64,000 nucleotides of DNA, taken from positions 1-64,000 of the forward strand of contig CAYPJU010000002.1 in NCBI GenBank assembly GCA_964411125.1. Reading direction: 5' to 3'. The DNA comes from JBFIHF01 sp964411125. Its GTDB lineage: Bacteria > Myxococcota_A > Bradymonadia > Bradymonadales > Bradymonadaceae. The translations under genes and the position numbers were made by a program. This document shows positions 7,997 to 17,087 of this stretch, in pieces (the first letter of the stretch is position 1; each line of letters begins with the position of its first letter). The notes below the pieces were generated by a model, which was not told where the DNA came from, did no database searches, and saw nothing but the letters and a program-made list of their open reading frames with translations.

Positions 7997-9949
7997 TCAG
8001 ATCTCGTCGGGGAGGCCGACCGTACTGCGACGCCCCGAATCGACGAACTCTCCCCCCTTCACAGTGGCGAAGCGGAGCACGCGGATCGGCTCGCCGTTCG
8101 CCCCGAATCGGGTCGGACCGCAGACGCCCCGGTACGCTTTCGGGGCACGAGCGGCATCGCGAATCTGCTCGGGCCGGGTAGCTCCTCGCTCGAAGCCGCT
8201 GCGGACGAACTCGACGGCGTCGAAGGCGAATGCTCCGAGATCGTCGCCCCGGCGCTGTGCGATCGCGTCGAACTCGTCGAAGAACTCCTCGCTCCCCTCG
8301 AAGGCGGGTGACGCCCACGCGGGGATCAGCGCCCCACCGACGTACCCCTTCGACTGCCGCAGGAGATCTGGGTCGTGCCACAGCGACGTCCCAAGGTAGT
8401 GGACCTGGACGCGCCGCGACTTCGGGTCGGGAGCCTGCGTCCCCGGAATGCCCCACACGTTCGCCTGCGCGAGGAACGCGACGACTTCCCCCACCTTGGT
8501 CGCCGTGTCCGGGATGTAGATGGCGTCGGGTTTCTCCCGCGCCACACGGGACGCGAGCGACGAAAAATCGGTCGCCGAGCGGTCGTAGGTCTCTTCGAGC
8601 ACGATCGTCGCGCCGTTGGCGACGGCGGCCTCGCGAAACCACTGCGCCATCTGGCGGCCGTAACCGATGTTCGGCACGAGAATGGCGATCCGGCGGTCTC
8701 CTTGATCTTTGACCGCGACCTTCGCCGTCGCGTGGGCCTCCGATCGCGCGTCGATGAACCAGCGAAACCCCCAATCCCCCGCGTTCTGCAAAGGCTCGGT
8801 CGTCATGGCGAAGATCGGTAACTGCGCGGCGTTCGCGGCCGCGACCCACGCACCGGCTTTCTTCGGGTCGAGAGGGCCCACGATCGCGCTCGCCCCGGCA
8901 CTGCGTAGAACGGCGACGCCGTCGCCGGGATCGATTCGAGCGCTGTCGACGAAGACGAGCGTCGTCTCGGGGACACCGGCACGGAAGGCTTCGGCTGCAA
9001 TCAGGGCCCCATCGAGAGCGCGGGCGCCAGCCGCCGAAGCCGAGCCCGTAAGCGGCAGGGCCACACCGATCGCGAGACGCGGAGGGGCGCCCCGGGAGGC
9101 GAGCGAGGCAGACAGCGGCGCGACGCGCGAGCCCTCCTCGATCGCCACCAGGTCGGGCGCCGTGCGTGCGAGGAGTGCGCGAAGCGACTCGACCTCTTCC
9201 TCTTCCGCACGGGGCACGCGCCGGTCCAGAAGCGTCCAACCCGCGACTGCGCGAACGAACGAGTCGTCGCTGGCGCCGAGGTCCGCGAGCGCTGCTTCGT
9301 CGAGATTCTTCGCCGCGGCGAATCCACGAGAACGGGCATAGCGACGCGTCGCTTCGTCAGTCGCAAACTCGTTCAGGGCGCCCCACGACATCAGGGCGTC
9401 GTCGAACCGCCCCGCCCGCCCCAGCGCTTCGCCGACGAGCGCCTGAACCGCCGGCCGGTCGCGAGGAATCACGAGGGGGCTGAGGTTCCAGCTAGGATAC
9501 TCGGCGAGCTCCACGAGCGCCGTGTCCCCCTCCCCGACCGACGCGAGCGCCGCCGAGTAGTAGGCGAGCGCCGCGTACCGGATCCGGTCGTCCACTCGTC
9601 GATCGCCGCCGAGCGTAGCGAGCCTCGAGAGCGCCTGTTCGTCGGGACTCCCGGACTGCGGTGCGAAGACCCGAAGGTCTCCGAGCTCGCCGCGTGCGGC
9701 GTACATCTCGGCGGGGACTGCGATGGGATCTTCGGGGTACTGCGCCTGCAGCATACGGAACCGTTGGATCGCCTCGGGCCACTTGCCCGCTTCGAGGAGC
9801 GCGACCGCCGCATCGAACTCGGCCTGCACCGCAGGGTCGTTCGCGCGGATCTGTTCGTCGGGGATGACCCGGGTTTTCTTACGGCCACACGCCGCGCCGA
9901 AGGCGAGCGTGACGAGGAGGAGCAGCATGGCGACGCGTCGGGTCATCAT
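7997..9949 (-). CDS. LpoA-like penicillin-binding protein activator / periplasmic-binding-protein-fold lipoprotein
   Basis: A 650-residue lipoprotein with signal peptide and lipobox FGAAC (Cys at about 21). An N-terminal TPR-like region (about 40-260, beginning with AALLEAGKWPEAIQRFRMLQAQYP) precedes a Peripla_BP_6/LivJ-type domain (about 290-640) that opens with IGVALPLTGSASAAGARALDG and contains ASAIVGP and IAILVPNIGYGRQM. TPR plus type I periplasmic-binding fold is the architecture of LpoA, the outer-membrane lipoprotein that stimulates PBP1a. Branched-chain amino acid receptors lack the TPR part. Function as a cell-wall synthase regulator is inferred from architecture only. Confidence 0.75.
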   Translation of the reverse strand: MMTRRVAMLLLLVTLAFGAACGRKKTRVIPDEQIRANDPAVQAEFDAAVALLEAGKWPEAIQRFRMLQAQYPEDPIAVPAEMYAARGELGDLRVFAPQSGSPDEQALSRLATLGGDRRVDDRIRYAALAYYSAALASVGEGDTALVELAEYPSWNLSPLVIPRDRPAVQALVGEALGRAGRFDDALMSWGALNEFATDEATRRYARSRGFAAAKNLDEAALADLGASDDSFVRAVAGWTLLDRRVPRAEEEEVESLRALLARTAPDLVAIEEGSRVAPLSASLASRGAPPRLAIGVALPLTGSASAAGARALDGALIAAEAFRAGVPETTLVFVDSARIDPGDGVAVLRSAGASAIVGPLDPKKAGAWVAAANAAQLPIFAMTTEPLQNAGDWGFRWFIDARSEAHATAKVAVKDQGDRRIAILVPNIGYGRQMAQWFREAAVANGATIVLEETYDRSATDFSSLASRVAREKPDAIYIPDTATKVGEVVAFLAQANVWGIPGTQAPDPKSRRVQVHYLGTSLWHDPDLLRQSKGYVGGALIPAWASPAFEGSEEFFDEFDAIAQRRGDDLGAFAFDAVEFVRSGFERGATRPEQIRDAARAPKAYRGVCGPTRFGANGEPIRVLRFATVKGGEFVDSGRRSTVGLPDEI

Positions 9950-10004
9950 GCGGCTTCATACCACGGAGTGTAGGGAGAGGTAAGAAACCCGCGGCGGTTG
10001 TCGC

Positions 10005-10565
10005 TCAGCAGGATTTCGTGAAGCAGCCGTTTCGGTGCGCCGCTACGAGCGAACGGGCGATCGCTCGGCCAAGGGGCTCGACCCGCGACGGAAGGTCGAC
10101 GGAATCTGCAGGGATCTCCACCTGCTTCCAGTCGAAGTTGTCGTCCTCCGAGCAGCCCGACCACAGCGAATAGCCCCATTTGTCGCTCCCGTCCCAGACG
10201 TCGACATAGAGGTGTTCGGTCTCGCACGCCAGGTGGTTGGCCGGGTCGCTCAGCTCTTCCTGGTAGGAGACGAGGCTCTCGCGAACCTCGAGCTCGGGGG
10301 TCATCTGAAGGTTGTGGGCGACGGCTTCCGCGACAGCTTGCAACAACTCGTCGTCCGGCGCCGGCGTGGCGCGGTGCGTTCCCACGTCTTTGAACGTGAT
10401 CGTTCGAAACTGCATCCCGGAGTCGGGGACTTGAACGACGAACGGACTGTAGTGGTACTGTGGCGCTGGCTGCTCGTCGGGCTCGACCGCGGCGACGGTC
10501 GGCATCTTCTGGCAACCGACCGCGACGAGGAACGCGGCGACGAGGAAAAATACGCGATACGACAT
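10005..10565 (-). CDS. Lipoprotein of unknown function
   Basis: The frame is open to 10667, but only the ATG at 10565 gives a lipoprotein signal peptide (MSYRVFFLVAAFLVAVGC), with the lipidated Cys at residue 18, so I start there. The 186-residue product has no recognised domain. It contains a conserved-looking core (QFRTITFKDVG) and four further Cys residues that could form disulfides. The next gene on the plus strand has an in-frame ATG that overlaps this start codon by two bases, so the two promoters must overlap or lie within coding sequence. The gap to the LpoA-like gene downstream is 55 bases. Confidence 0.6.
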   Translation of the reverse strand: MSYRVFFLVAAFLVAVGCQKMPTVAAVEPDEQPAPQYHYSPFVVQVPDSGMQFRTITFKDVGTHRATPAPDDELLQAVAEAVAHNLQMTPELEVRESLVSYQEELSDPANHLACETEHLYVDVWDGSDKWGYSLWSGCSEDDNFDWKQVEIPADSVDLPSRVEPLGRAIARSLVAAHRNGCFTKSC

Positions 10566-10587
10566 GGTCTTCTTGGTCTTCGAAGCG

Positions 10588-13530
10588 ATGCAATTCACCC
10601 GTACCAACGTGCAGAACCGAGGCGTTAATCCCCGCATTCTGCCGTGGACTCGCCTACTTTGCGTCATTCTCGTGCTCCATTCAAGCTGCTCGGGACCGCC
10701 GCGCCCTGCGACGAAGGTCGAAGACGTGCTTCCGAGGGCCCGCCCCGCGACGATTTTCGAGGGGGAGCAACACTTTGCGACATTGACCCAGTTGACGTTC
10801 GGGCTCCGCAGTGTGGCTCCGCAATTCGACGCCGATGGGACGGAGATCGTATTCGAGTCGACCCGCGGGGGGTTCGAATGTGATCAGACGTTCCGAATGG
10901 ACGCCGACGGTCACGACCCGCGCCTCGTCTCGGGGGGGCTCGGACGCACGGCCGACCCTTCCCTCTTTCCCACGGTCCCGAAGTTGCTCTTTTCCTCGTC
11001 CCACGGGACTGTCGAGCGCTGCCCGACCCGACCCGCGTCCCCCCACGGGCTCGTGCGTCTGCTTTCGGCCGACCTCGACCTGTACGTCGCCGCTGCCGAC
11101 GGCTCGAACCCCAGAGCGCTCGCCCCTCATCGAGGGTACGACGCGGAAGCCGTCGTGTCGCCGTCCGGCGGGACCATCGTCTTCACCAGCACTCGTTCGG
11201 GCGACGTCGAGCTGTGGGCGATGCGTCCCGATGGCACCGAGTTGCGGCAATTGACGGACGCTCTCGGCTTCGACGGCGACGCCTCCTTCTCGCCCGACGG
11301 CGCGGAGCTCGTATACGCTGCGCACCATCCGCGCGAGGCGTGGGAGATCGAAGATTACCGCCAGCAGCTCCGCGAGGGCGTCCTCAAGGTAGGCATCGCA
11401 GATATCCGGTTGATGAACGCCGACGGCTCCGACGAGCGAACGATCCTCTCCAACGGCGCAGCGAACCTGGCTCCGGTGTTCCATCCCGACGGAACGCGGA
11501 TCGTCTTCGCCTCGAACGTCGACGACCCGAAGGGCGAAAACTTCGACCTCTACATGATCCGATCCGACGGCTCACACCTCGCGCGGTTGACGTACAACCC
11601 GGGCATCGACACCGATCCCGTATTTTCGAGCGACGGCACCCGGCTCGCCTTCGCCTCTCGACGCGGCGAACCTGGCGCGGGGACGAACATCTTCGTCGCG
11701 CAGTGGACCGAACAGGGCCCGCCCGGCGTCGAAGCGAAGCTCGAGGGCGCGGCCCGGCTCGAGCCGAAAAAGCTGGGCGAAGTGGTGGGGGAACTCGCGT
11801 CGCCCCGGTACGCGGGGAGAGCTTTCGGGACGCCCGAACTGGAGGCAGCCGGGGCTCGGATCGCCGAGTGGTTCGAGGCCGCAGGCCTGGAACCGGCCGG
11901 AGACGACGGATTCCGCCAGCGATTTAGTTCCCCCACCGCTGCAACCCTCACCGGGGCAACGCTGACAGTAGACGGGGCGGATGCTGTTCTGGGGGAGGAT
12001 TTTCGCCCCTTCTCGTTCTCCTCGAGCGGTCGGGTGGCGGGCGAGGCGGTCTTCGTCGGGTACGGCATCACGTCGGCGGCGCACGCCTACGACGACTACG
12101 GTGACGTCGACGTGGAAGGGAAAGTCGCGGTCGCGTTCCGAGCCCGGCCTCGGCGCAACGCCGCCGAACCACTTTTCGACGAAAGCGACATCGTTCGCGC
12201 GAGCTTGCCCACCTTCAAGGCGATGAACGCAAGGCATCGCGGCGCGCGCGCCCTTCTGTTGATCGAAACCCCATTGGATGGACCTCGAGCTTCGGGCCCA
12301 CCACCACTGGTGACGTTCGACGGTTCTGCGACGAACCTCGGGATTCCGGTGGCGCACGTCTCCTGGGAGGCCGCCACCCGCCTCTTCGGCGAGTCGAAAC
12401 TCCGGGAGCGGTACGACACCATCGACCGTACGGGAGGGCCTGCGTCGATGGTGCTGGACCGCCGTGTGGATCTGGCGATCGAGATCGCCACGGAGGAGAC
12501 GGAAGTCGCCAACATCGTCGGCGTGCGCCGCGGAACACAGGCAGACCGCATCATCGTCGTCGGTGCGCACTACGATCACCTCGGGTTCGGTGGAGACGGC
12601 TCGCTCGCCGGAGCGGAGGCGGGCCTACACCCCGGCGCAGACGACAACGCCAGCGGCGTCGCCGTTCTCGTCGAGCTCGCCGAGGCGGTCGCAGCGCTCG
12701 ATCTGCGAACCACCGTCTATTTCGTCGCTTTCACGGGCGAAGAACGCGGACTGCAGGGCAGCGGTTGGTTCGTCGATCATCCCCCCTTCCCTGTCCGCTC
12801 GGTCGAGGCGATGCTCAACTTCGACATGGTCGGTAGATACGCCAACAACGGTTTGACCGTCTTCGGGACCGGAACCGCATCGGGCCTGATCGACGTCGTC
12901 CGTCGAGCCCAGGCCGGGCTACCGCTCGACCTCACCGCGCGGCCCCGCGGCTCGGGGACGAGTGACCATCAGCCGTTTCTTTCCCGGCAGATCCCCGTGC
13001 TCCATTACTTCACCGGTCTGCACGACGACTACCACCGCCCCTCGGACACCGCGGACAAGGTAGATCTCGCTGGAATGTCGACCATCGCGGCCCACGCCCT
13101 CCGCGTCCTCCATATTCTCGCCAACCGCGAAGATGGCGCGACCTGGAACGACGCTTCGACCACTTCGGGGCCTCACACCACCGGCGCATTGCCGGACGGC
13201 GACGTGTACTTCGGCTCGATCCCGGAGCTCGCCTCGGCAGGGGACGGAGGCGTGCCGCTCAGCGGAGCGCGAGCTGACAGCCCGGCTGCCCGTGCGGGAA
13301 TCCAGCCGGGGGACGTTCTGGTGAAGTTCGGGGCAGACGACATCGCCAACCTCCGCGACTACGGCGCAGCGCTTCGCCGCCACGCGCCGGGAGAGGCGGT
13401 GGAAGTCGTCGTGTCGAGGAACGGGCGACGTATCACCCTTCGCGCCACCCTGGGTGCGAAGGCGCCCTCCAGACCCGACACCGCCACCGAGCCCGTTCGG
13501 GAAACTTCGCACGAAAACTCGGCCCCCTGA
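10588..13530 (+). CDS. M28 family metallopeptidase with TolB-like propeller and PDZ domain
   Basis: A secreted lipoprotein-type aminopeptidase of about 980 residues. After a lipobox-like HSSC (Cys near residue 30) comes a PD40/WD40 propeller (about 50-370; blades such as NADGSDERTILSNG and PSFSPDG-like repeats), then a PA-type insert (about 440-620) and the M28 zinc peptidase. The zinc ligands are visible: HYDH, GADDNASG, the catalytic EE pair in TGEERG, FDMVG, and H in DDYHRPSD. A C-terminal PDZ domain follows (about 880-960: AAGIQPGDVLVKFGADDIANL). Starts at 10564 (ATG), 10588 (ATG) and 10609 (GTG) are possible; none has a good ribosome site. I prefer 10588 because 10564 overlaps the divergent start codon. 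It probably degrades peptides outside the cytoplasm. Confidence 0.9.
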   Translation: MQFTRTNVQNRGVNPRILPWTRLLCVILVLHSSCSGPPRPATKVEDVLPRARPATIFEGEQHFATLTQLTFGLRSVAPQFDADGTEIVFESTRGGFECDQTFRMDADGHDPRLVSGGLGRTADPSLFPTVPKLLFSSSHGTVERCPTRPASPHGLVRLLSADLDLYVAAADGSNPRALAPHRGYDAEAVVSPSGGTIVFTSTRSGDVELWAMRPDGTELRQLTDALGFDGDASFSPDGAELVYAAHHPREAWEIEDYRQQLREGVLKVGIADIRLMNADGSDERTILSNGAANLAPVFHPDGTRIVFASNVDDPKGENFDLYMIRSDGSHLARLTYNPGIDTDPVFSSDGTRLAFASRRGEPGAGTNIFVAQWTEQGPPGVEAKLEGAARLEPKKLGEVVGELASPRYAGRAFGTPELEAAGARIAEWFEAAGLEPAGDDGFRQRFSSPTAATLTGATLTVDGADAVLGEDFRPFSFSSSGRVAGEAVFVGYGITSAAHAYDDYGDVDVEGKVAVAFRARPRRNAAEPLFDESDIVRASLPTFKAMNARHRGARALLLIETPLDGPRASGPPPLVTFDGSATNLGIPVAHVSWEAATRLFGESKLRERYDTIDRTGGPASMVLDRRVDLAIEIATEETEVANIVGVRRGTQADRIIVVGAHYDHLGFGGDGSLAGAEAGLHPGADDNASGVAVLVELAEAVAALDLRTTVYFVAFTGEERGLQGSGWFVDHPPFPVRSVEAMLNFDMVGRYANNGLTVFGTGTASGLIDVVRRAQAGLPLDLTARPRGSGTSDHQPFLSRQIPVLHYFTGLHDDYHRPSDTADKVDLAGMSTIAAHALRVLHILANREDGATWNDASTTSGPHTTGALPDGDVYFGSIPELASAGDGGVPLSGARADSPAARAGIQPGDVLVKFGADDIANLRDYGAALRRHAPGEAVEVVVSRNGRRITLRATLGAKAPSRPDTATEPVRETSHENSAP

Positions 13531-13611
13531 CGACCAACCCCTCGTCTCCACGCTTCATTGCGACTGAATATCGCGCCGGTCGAAGCGTCAGAACGCCCCG
13601 AGGAGGTTGTT

Positions 13612-14322
13612 ATGCAACACACGATTTGTGACCACTGTCTCGAAACTCGCCCGATCTCGGCGAGCTACTGCCCGCATTGCGGAGAGGCGCAGGACCCCTG
13701 GGTCAATCCGCTCTTCGCCCGACAGTTCACGCCCACACGCATCATCGATGTCCGTTCGGCCAGGCGGCAACACCGTCGGCTCGGGCTTGCGGCGCTGGGG
13801 CTCGCGGTGCTCTTCGGTCTCGGCGGGGCGTTCCTGGTCGCGTCGGTGGACGGCGAATCCACGGACCAGCCTGCGCCGCGCGTGCACGCGGTCTACGCTG
13901 CCGAGGCGGACGCGCCCGACGAGGCGTCTCCGGTCTCGTTTCTCGTGTCGGCCGCACCGGGCGGCTTCGACATCGTGGCGGACGGCGATCTGATCCATCA
14001 GATTCGAACCCACGAGGGGAGCCGCTACGGCAGCCTGGAGGATCGGCAGCGAGCCGTCACCGTTCGGCTCGACCACATCGTCGGAAAAAAGTCGGGACGC
14101 GTCGCGGCCAACCAGGCCGGGGATCGCTACGAGATCGTATGGTCGGAAGGCGACACGTCGTTTCGCCTGTTCGACGTCACCGAGGCGGACTCCGCGGTCT
14201 TCGGCACCGATTCGGTGGACCTTCTCGCAAACCTCATCGTCGACCGGATGAACGCGGTCGTCGACAAGTCACGTCCTCTCCATCTCTCCGATGCTGCTCT
14301 TTCCACCCCGAGAAACGGCTGA
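13612..14322 (+). CDS. Zinc-ribbon single-pass membrane protein
   Basis: The ATG at 13612 follows GAGGAGG by 5 bases and is preferred to an upstream in-frame start at 13558. The 236-residue product begins with a zinc ribbon (CDHC and CPHC, residues 6-25), then a basic segment (RSARRQHRR), one transmembrane helix (about 64-84) and an extracytoplasmic domain of about 150 residues without known family. The arrangement, a cytosolic zinc ribbon joined through a membrane helix to an outer domain, is common in myxobacterial sensory or regulatory proteins. A 39-residue membrane protein gene starts 3 bases after its stop. Confidence 0.7.
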   Translation: MQHTICDHCLETRPISASYCPHCGEAQDPWVNPLFARQFTPTRIIDVRSARRQHRRLGLAALGLAVLFGLGGAFLVASVDGESTDQPAPRVHAVYAAEADAPDEASPVSFLVSAAPGGFDIVADGDLIHQIRTHEGSRYGSLEDRQRAVTVRLDHIVGKKSGRVAANQAGDRYEIVWSEGDTSFRLFDVTEADSAVFGTDSVDLLANLIVDRMNAVVDKSRPLHLSDAALSTPRNG

Positions 14323-14325
14323 CCC

Positions 14326-14445
14326 ATGGGACTACTGATCTTCGCCCTCTGCTACTGGCTCTTGATGGTCGTCTTCTGGTTCTTCACCATCGCGACCTGG
14401 CGTCGCGACGACGACCGGGTCCGCACGGTTCCACGCCGCCGCTGA
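14326..14445 (+). CDS. 39-residue single-helix membrane microprotein
   Basis: ATG at 14326, TGA at 14443-14445. The product has one strongly hydrophobic helix rich in Trp, Phe and Leu (residues about 2-24, e.g. LLMVVFWFFTIATW) followed by a short Arg/Asp tail ending RRR, the positive-inside pattern of a small membrane protein. It lies only 3 bases behind the zinc-ribbon gene, so it is probably translated from the same message, perhaps as a partner of that protein. It is below the usual size cut-off for gene calling. Nothing else supports it, so it remains tentative. Confidence 0.45.
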   Translation: MGLLIFALCYWLLMVVFWFFTIATWRRDDDRVRTVPRRR

Positions 14446-14640
14446 TCGTCGCGGTTCTCGGAGCCCGCGAGAACCCAAAGTATCACTTCACCTCTCGCGA
14501 CGGTTCGTTCCGATCGCCCCGATCCCCTGAATCCGTCGGCTCCACCACCCACCCGGGCCTCGTTGGGCCAAGAAATTGACGGTCTTCAACAATTACATCA
14601 TCTTTGATGGACGCAGCTTTCCGACATGGTGGTGTCACAC

Positions 14641-15459
14641 ATGAAGTGGAACTTCAAAGGTTCGCGTTGTCCACGACGCATCCAGGGGACAGGGGTGGTC
14701 ACGGCGGGGGTCGTCGCTCTCGTGTTGGTTACCTCCGTACCGGGGTTCGCACAGGACGCGCCGTCTGCCCCCCGCCCCAACTCTTCCTACGAGGAGCTGA
14801 CGCGTCGCGCCGAAGATGCGTTCCGAACGGGGGACCACGAGGGGGCGCTGGAGGATCTTCACGCCGCATACGAGCTTCGAAAGCATCCGAACACGCTCTA
14901 CAACATCGCGCGCGTCTACGAAGACCACGGCGACCTGGCGACCGCGATCGAGTACTACGATCGTTTCCTGGTCAGCGGGGGCGTGTCGCTGACGAACCGA
15001 CGCGAGGCGCTCGACCGACGCAAGACGCTCAACGAGATCCTGCTCGCCCAGTCGAAAGCGGCGCCGCGTGAATCGCTTCCTACGGTCGAACAGAATGCGC
15101 GGGCGGTCGAAGCTCCACGGGTCGCCCCTGCGCGCGACGACACCCGAACACTCGGGGTCGTGGTGACTTCGGTGGGCGCCGCGGCGCTCGCGGGCGGAGG
15201 CCTCTTCGGGGTTCTCGCCCTCACCGAGCAGAACGAGTTTCAGACGACGAATGACCTGGAGAACGCACGTTCGGCCGCACGCCGGGCCCGAACGTTCTCG
15301 CGGGTGGCGGACGTGCTGGTCGTCAGTGGCGCAGCGCTCGGGGTCACAGGGCTCGTGCTCTGGCTCCGCTCACCGTCGGGAAGCGAATCGGGCGCTCAGG
15401 CGCTGGGGATCGATGTTGGCCGTGATGGATTGGGTGCTAGCTGGACGCTGAAGTTCTGA
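14641..15459 (+). CDS. TPR protein with two C-terminal membrane helices
   Basis: The ATG at 14641 (GGTGGTG 6 bases upstream) is preferred to 14626. A signal peptide or anchor ends at GFAQ (about residue 38). Two to three TPR motifs follow (about 48-120; for example YEELTRRAEDAFRTGDHEGAL and NIARVYEDHGDLATAIEYY). The C-terminal third has two membrane helices (about 165-190 and 215-238) joined by a short helical loop. This plan (TPR in the periplasm, paired helices at the end) recurs in myxobacterial envelope proteins of unknown role. It stands ahead of a lipoprotein gene and a Ser/Thr kinase gene on the same strand with almost no gaps, suggesting one operon. A weak TTGACG stands at 14576-14581 upstream without a convincing -10. 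Confidence 0.65.
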   Translation: MKWNFKGSRCPRRIQGTGVVTAGVVALVLVTSVPGFAQDAPSAPRPNSSYEELTRRAEDAFRTGDHEGALEDLHAAYELRKHPNTLYNIARVYEDHGDLATAIEYYDRFLVSGGVSLTNRREALDRRKTLNEILLAQSKAAPRESLPTVEQNARAVEAPRVAPARDDTRTLGVVVTSVGAAALAGGGLFGVLALTEQNEFQTTNDLENARSAARRARTFSRVADVLVVSGAALGVTGLVLWLRSPSGSESGAQALGIDVGRDGLGASWTLKF

Positions 15460-15466
15460 GGCAGTG

Positions 15467-17086
15467 ATGAACGGAACGACGAGGAAGTTGAGTGGTTCGG
15501 GGTTCGCAGCAGCGCTGTGTGTGCTGGCCGTCGCGGTCTCTCTGCCCGCGTGTAGCATCCTGGTCGCGGTCGACGAGTGTTCGACCGCGGCCGACTGCGA
15601 GCGCTTCGGGACCTCGGACGAGACGTGGGTCTGCAGCGCGAACGGATTTTGCGAGCCAGGGGAGACCGAGCGGGTCGAATGCAGCGACGATTCGGACTGT
15701 GCGGGAGGCTCCAACTGCGTTGGGGGACTCTGCACCCTCCCCGATCCCCCCGACGACTCCGATATGGAGATCCCCGACCCCGAGGATCTCGGGGGTGATC
15801 CGCCCGACATGGGCGACCTCGACGATGGGGGCGTCGACCAGCCCGACGTGACGACTCCGGACATGGGGGGCGACGGTGAAGTCGTGCGAGTTCGCGGCGC
15901 GATTCGTGGTCCCACGGGCTGGACCAACGACAAGATCTGGGAGCTGGACGGAGTCATTTTCGTCGAAGAGGGAGTGACGCTCTCGATCGAGCGAGGGACC
16001 AGGATTCAGGGGAATCGTGGTTCGGCGCTCGTGTTCAAGAGAGGGGCGAAGATCGACGCGCGCGGCACCGCGGACGAGCCGATCGTCTTCTCGTCTTCGG
16101 CCCCCACCGGGTCGCGGGTGGCCGGCGACTGGGGTGGGATCGCCCTCCTCGGCTACGCGCCGGTCAACGTTCCGAATCCAACCCTCGAAGGTTTCGAAGA
16201 ACCGTTCGAGACGATCTATGGGGGCAGCAACGCCGAATGGAGCTGCGGCGTGATGACCTATGTACGGATCGAGTTCGCGGGGGAAGCTTTGAGTCCGAGG
16301 GAAGAACGTAACGCGCTCACCCTCGGTGGTTGCGGCCGCAACACGACGGTGGATCACGTGCAGATTCATCGCGCGGACGAGGACGGTCTCGCGATCTTCG
16401 GTGGCACGGTCAACATGACCCACGTGATGCTCTCCCGAGCCCAGGCCGATTCGCTACGCTGGGACTTCGGTTGGCGCGGCAAGGCGCAGTTCGTCGCCGT
16501 TCAGCAAGACGAGCTCGGCAGCGCGGGGTTCGACGGTGGCAACAACGACGCCCTCCCCGACGCGAGCCCCCGCTCCGCGCCTCTCATCTCGAACTACACC
16601 ATCGTCGGAAGCCGCACGGGCGCCGGTATCGGCGTAGTTCTCGACTCGGGGACCGCCGCGACCCTCCATCACGGCGTCATCATGGGCCAGGGGCTGACGG
16701 CGATCGACGTCCAGGGCATCGCGACCGCTGCGCGGGCGGACGAGGGGGACCTCGACGTACTCTCTACCCTCTTTTTCGACGTGGGGAGCAACGGACGCAT
16801 CTACTTCGAGAACGAGAGCGGCGCCGTGGACGACGACGGTGGGTTCGACGAGGCTGACTATTTCGACGCTTCGGGAAAGAACAACACGTTCGGGCTCAAT
16901 CCTCTCTTCGAACGCGCGTTCGACGTGAAGCAACCCAACCTCGTCCCCGCGCCGACGTCGCCTGCGAACGACATGGGCACCGTCCCCGACGACGGATTCT
17001 TCGACGACTCGGCGGTCTACGCCGGAGCCTTCGCCCCGGGCACCGAGCCCTGGACCGAGGGCTGGACCGATTTCTCGGAGAACTGA
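15467..17086 (+). CDS. Cys-rich lipoprotein with beta-helix-like domain
   Basis: The ATG at 15467 follows TGAGG by 5 bases; a GTG one codon earlier is the alternative. A lipoprotein signal ends at SLPAC. Next come two EGF-like or DxxC-type Cys clusters (STAADCERF, DDSDCAGGSNC), a Pro/Asp/Gly linker (about 95-140) and a domain of about 390 residues with repeated short strands (GTRIQGNRGSALVFKRGAKI, NTTVDHVQIHRADEDGLAIFGG), which reads as a right-handed parallel beta-helix. Such proteins are typically surface-exposed in Myxococcota. Its neighbours are the TPR membrane protein (8 bases upstream) and the Ser/Thr kinase (1 base downstream). Specific function unknown. Confidence 0.75.
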   Translation: MNGTTRKLSGSGFAAALCVLAVAVSLPACSILVAVDECSTAADCERFGTSDETWVCSANGFCEPGETERVECSDDSDCAGGSNCVGGLCTLPDPPDDSDMEIPDPEDLGGDPPDMGDLDDGGVDQPDVTTPDMGGDGEVVRVRGAIRGPTGWTNDKIWELDGVIFVEEGVTLSIERGTRIQGNRGSALVFKRGAKIDARGTADEPIVFSSSAPTGSRVAGDWGGIALLGYAPVNVPNPTLEGFEEPFETIYGGSNAEWSCGVMTYVRIEFAGEALSPREERNALTLGGCGRNTTVDHVQIHRADEDGLAIFGGTVNMTHVMLSRAQADSLRWDFGWRGKAQFVAVQQDELGSAGFDGGNNDALPDASPRSAPLISNYTIVGSRTGAGIGVVLDSGTAATLHHGVIMGQGLTAIDVQGIATAARADEGDLDVLSTLFFDVGSNGRIYFENESGAVDDDGGFDEADYFDASGKNNTFGLNPLFERAFDVKQPNLVPAPTSPANDMGTVPDDGFFDDSAVYAGAFAPGTEPWTEGWTDFSEN

Positions 17087-17087
17087 C

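Noticed and set aside
7362..9239. 625-codon minus-strand frame, Arg/Gly-rich
   Set aside because: Out-of-frame shadow of the LpoA-like gene and its neighbour; the in-frame products have signal peptide, lipobox and recognised domains.
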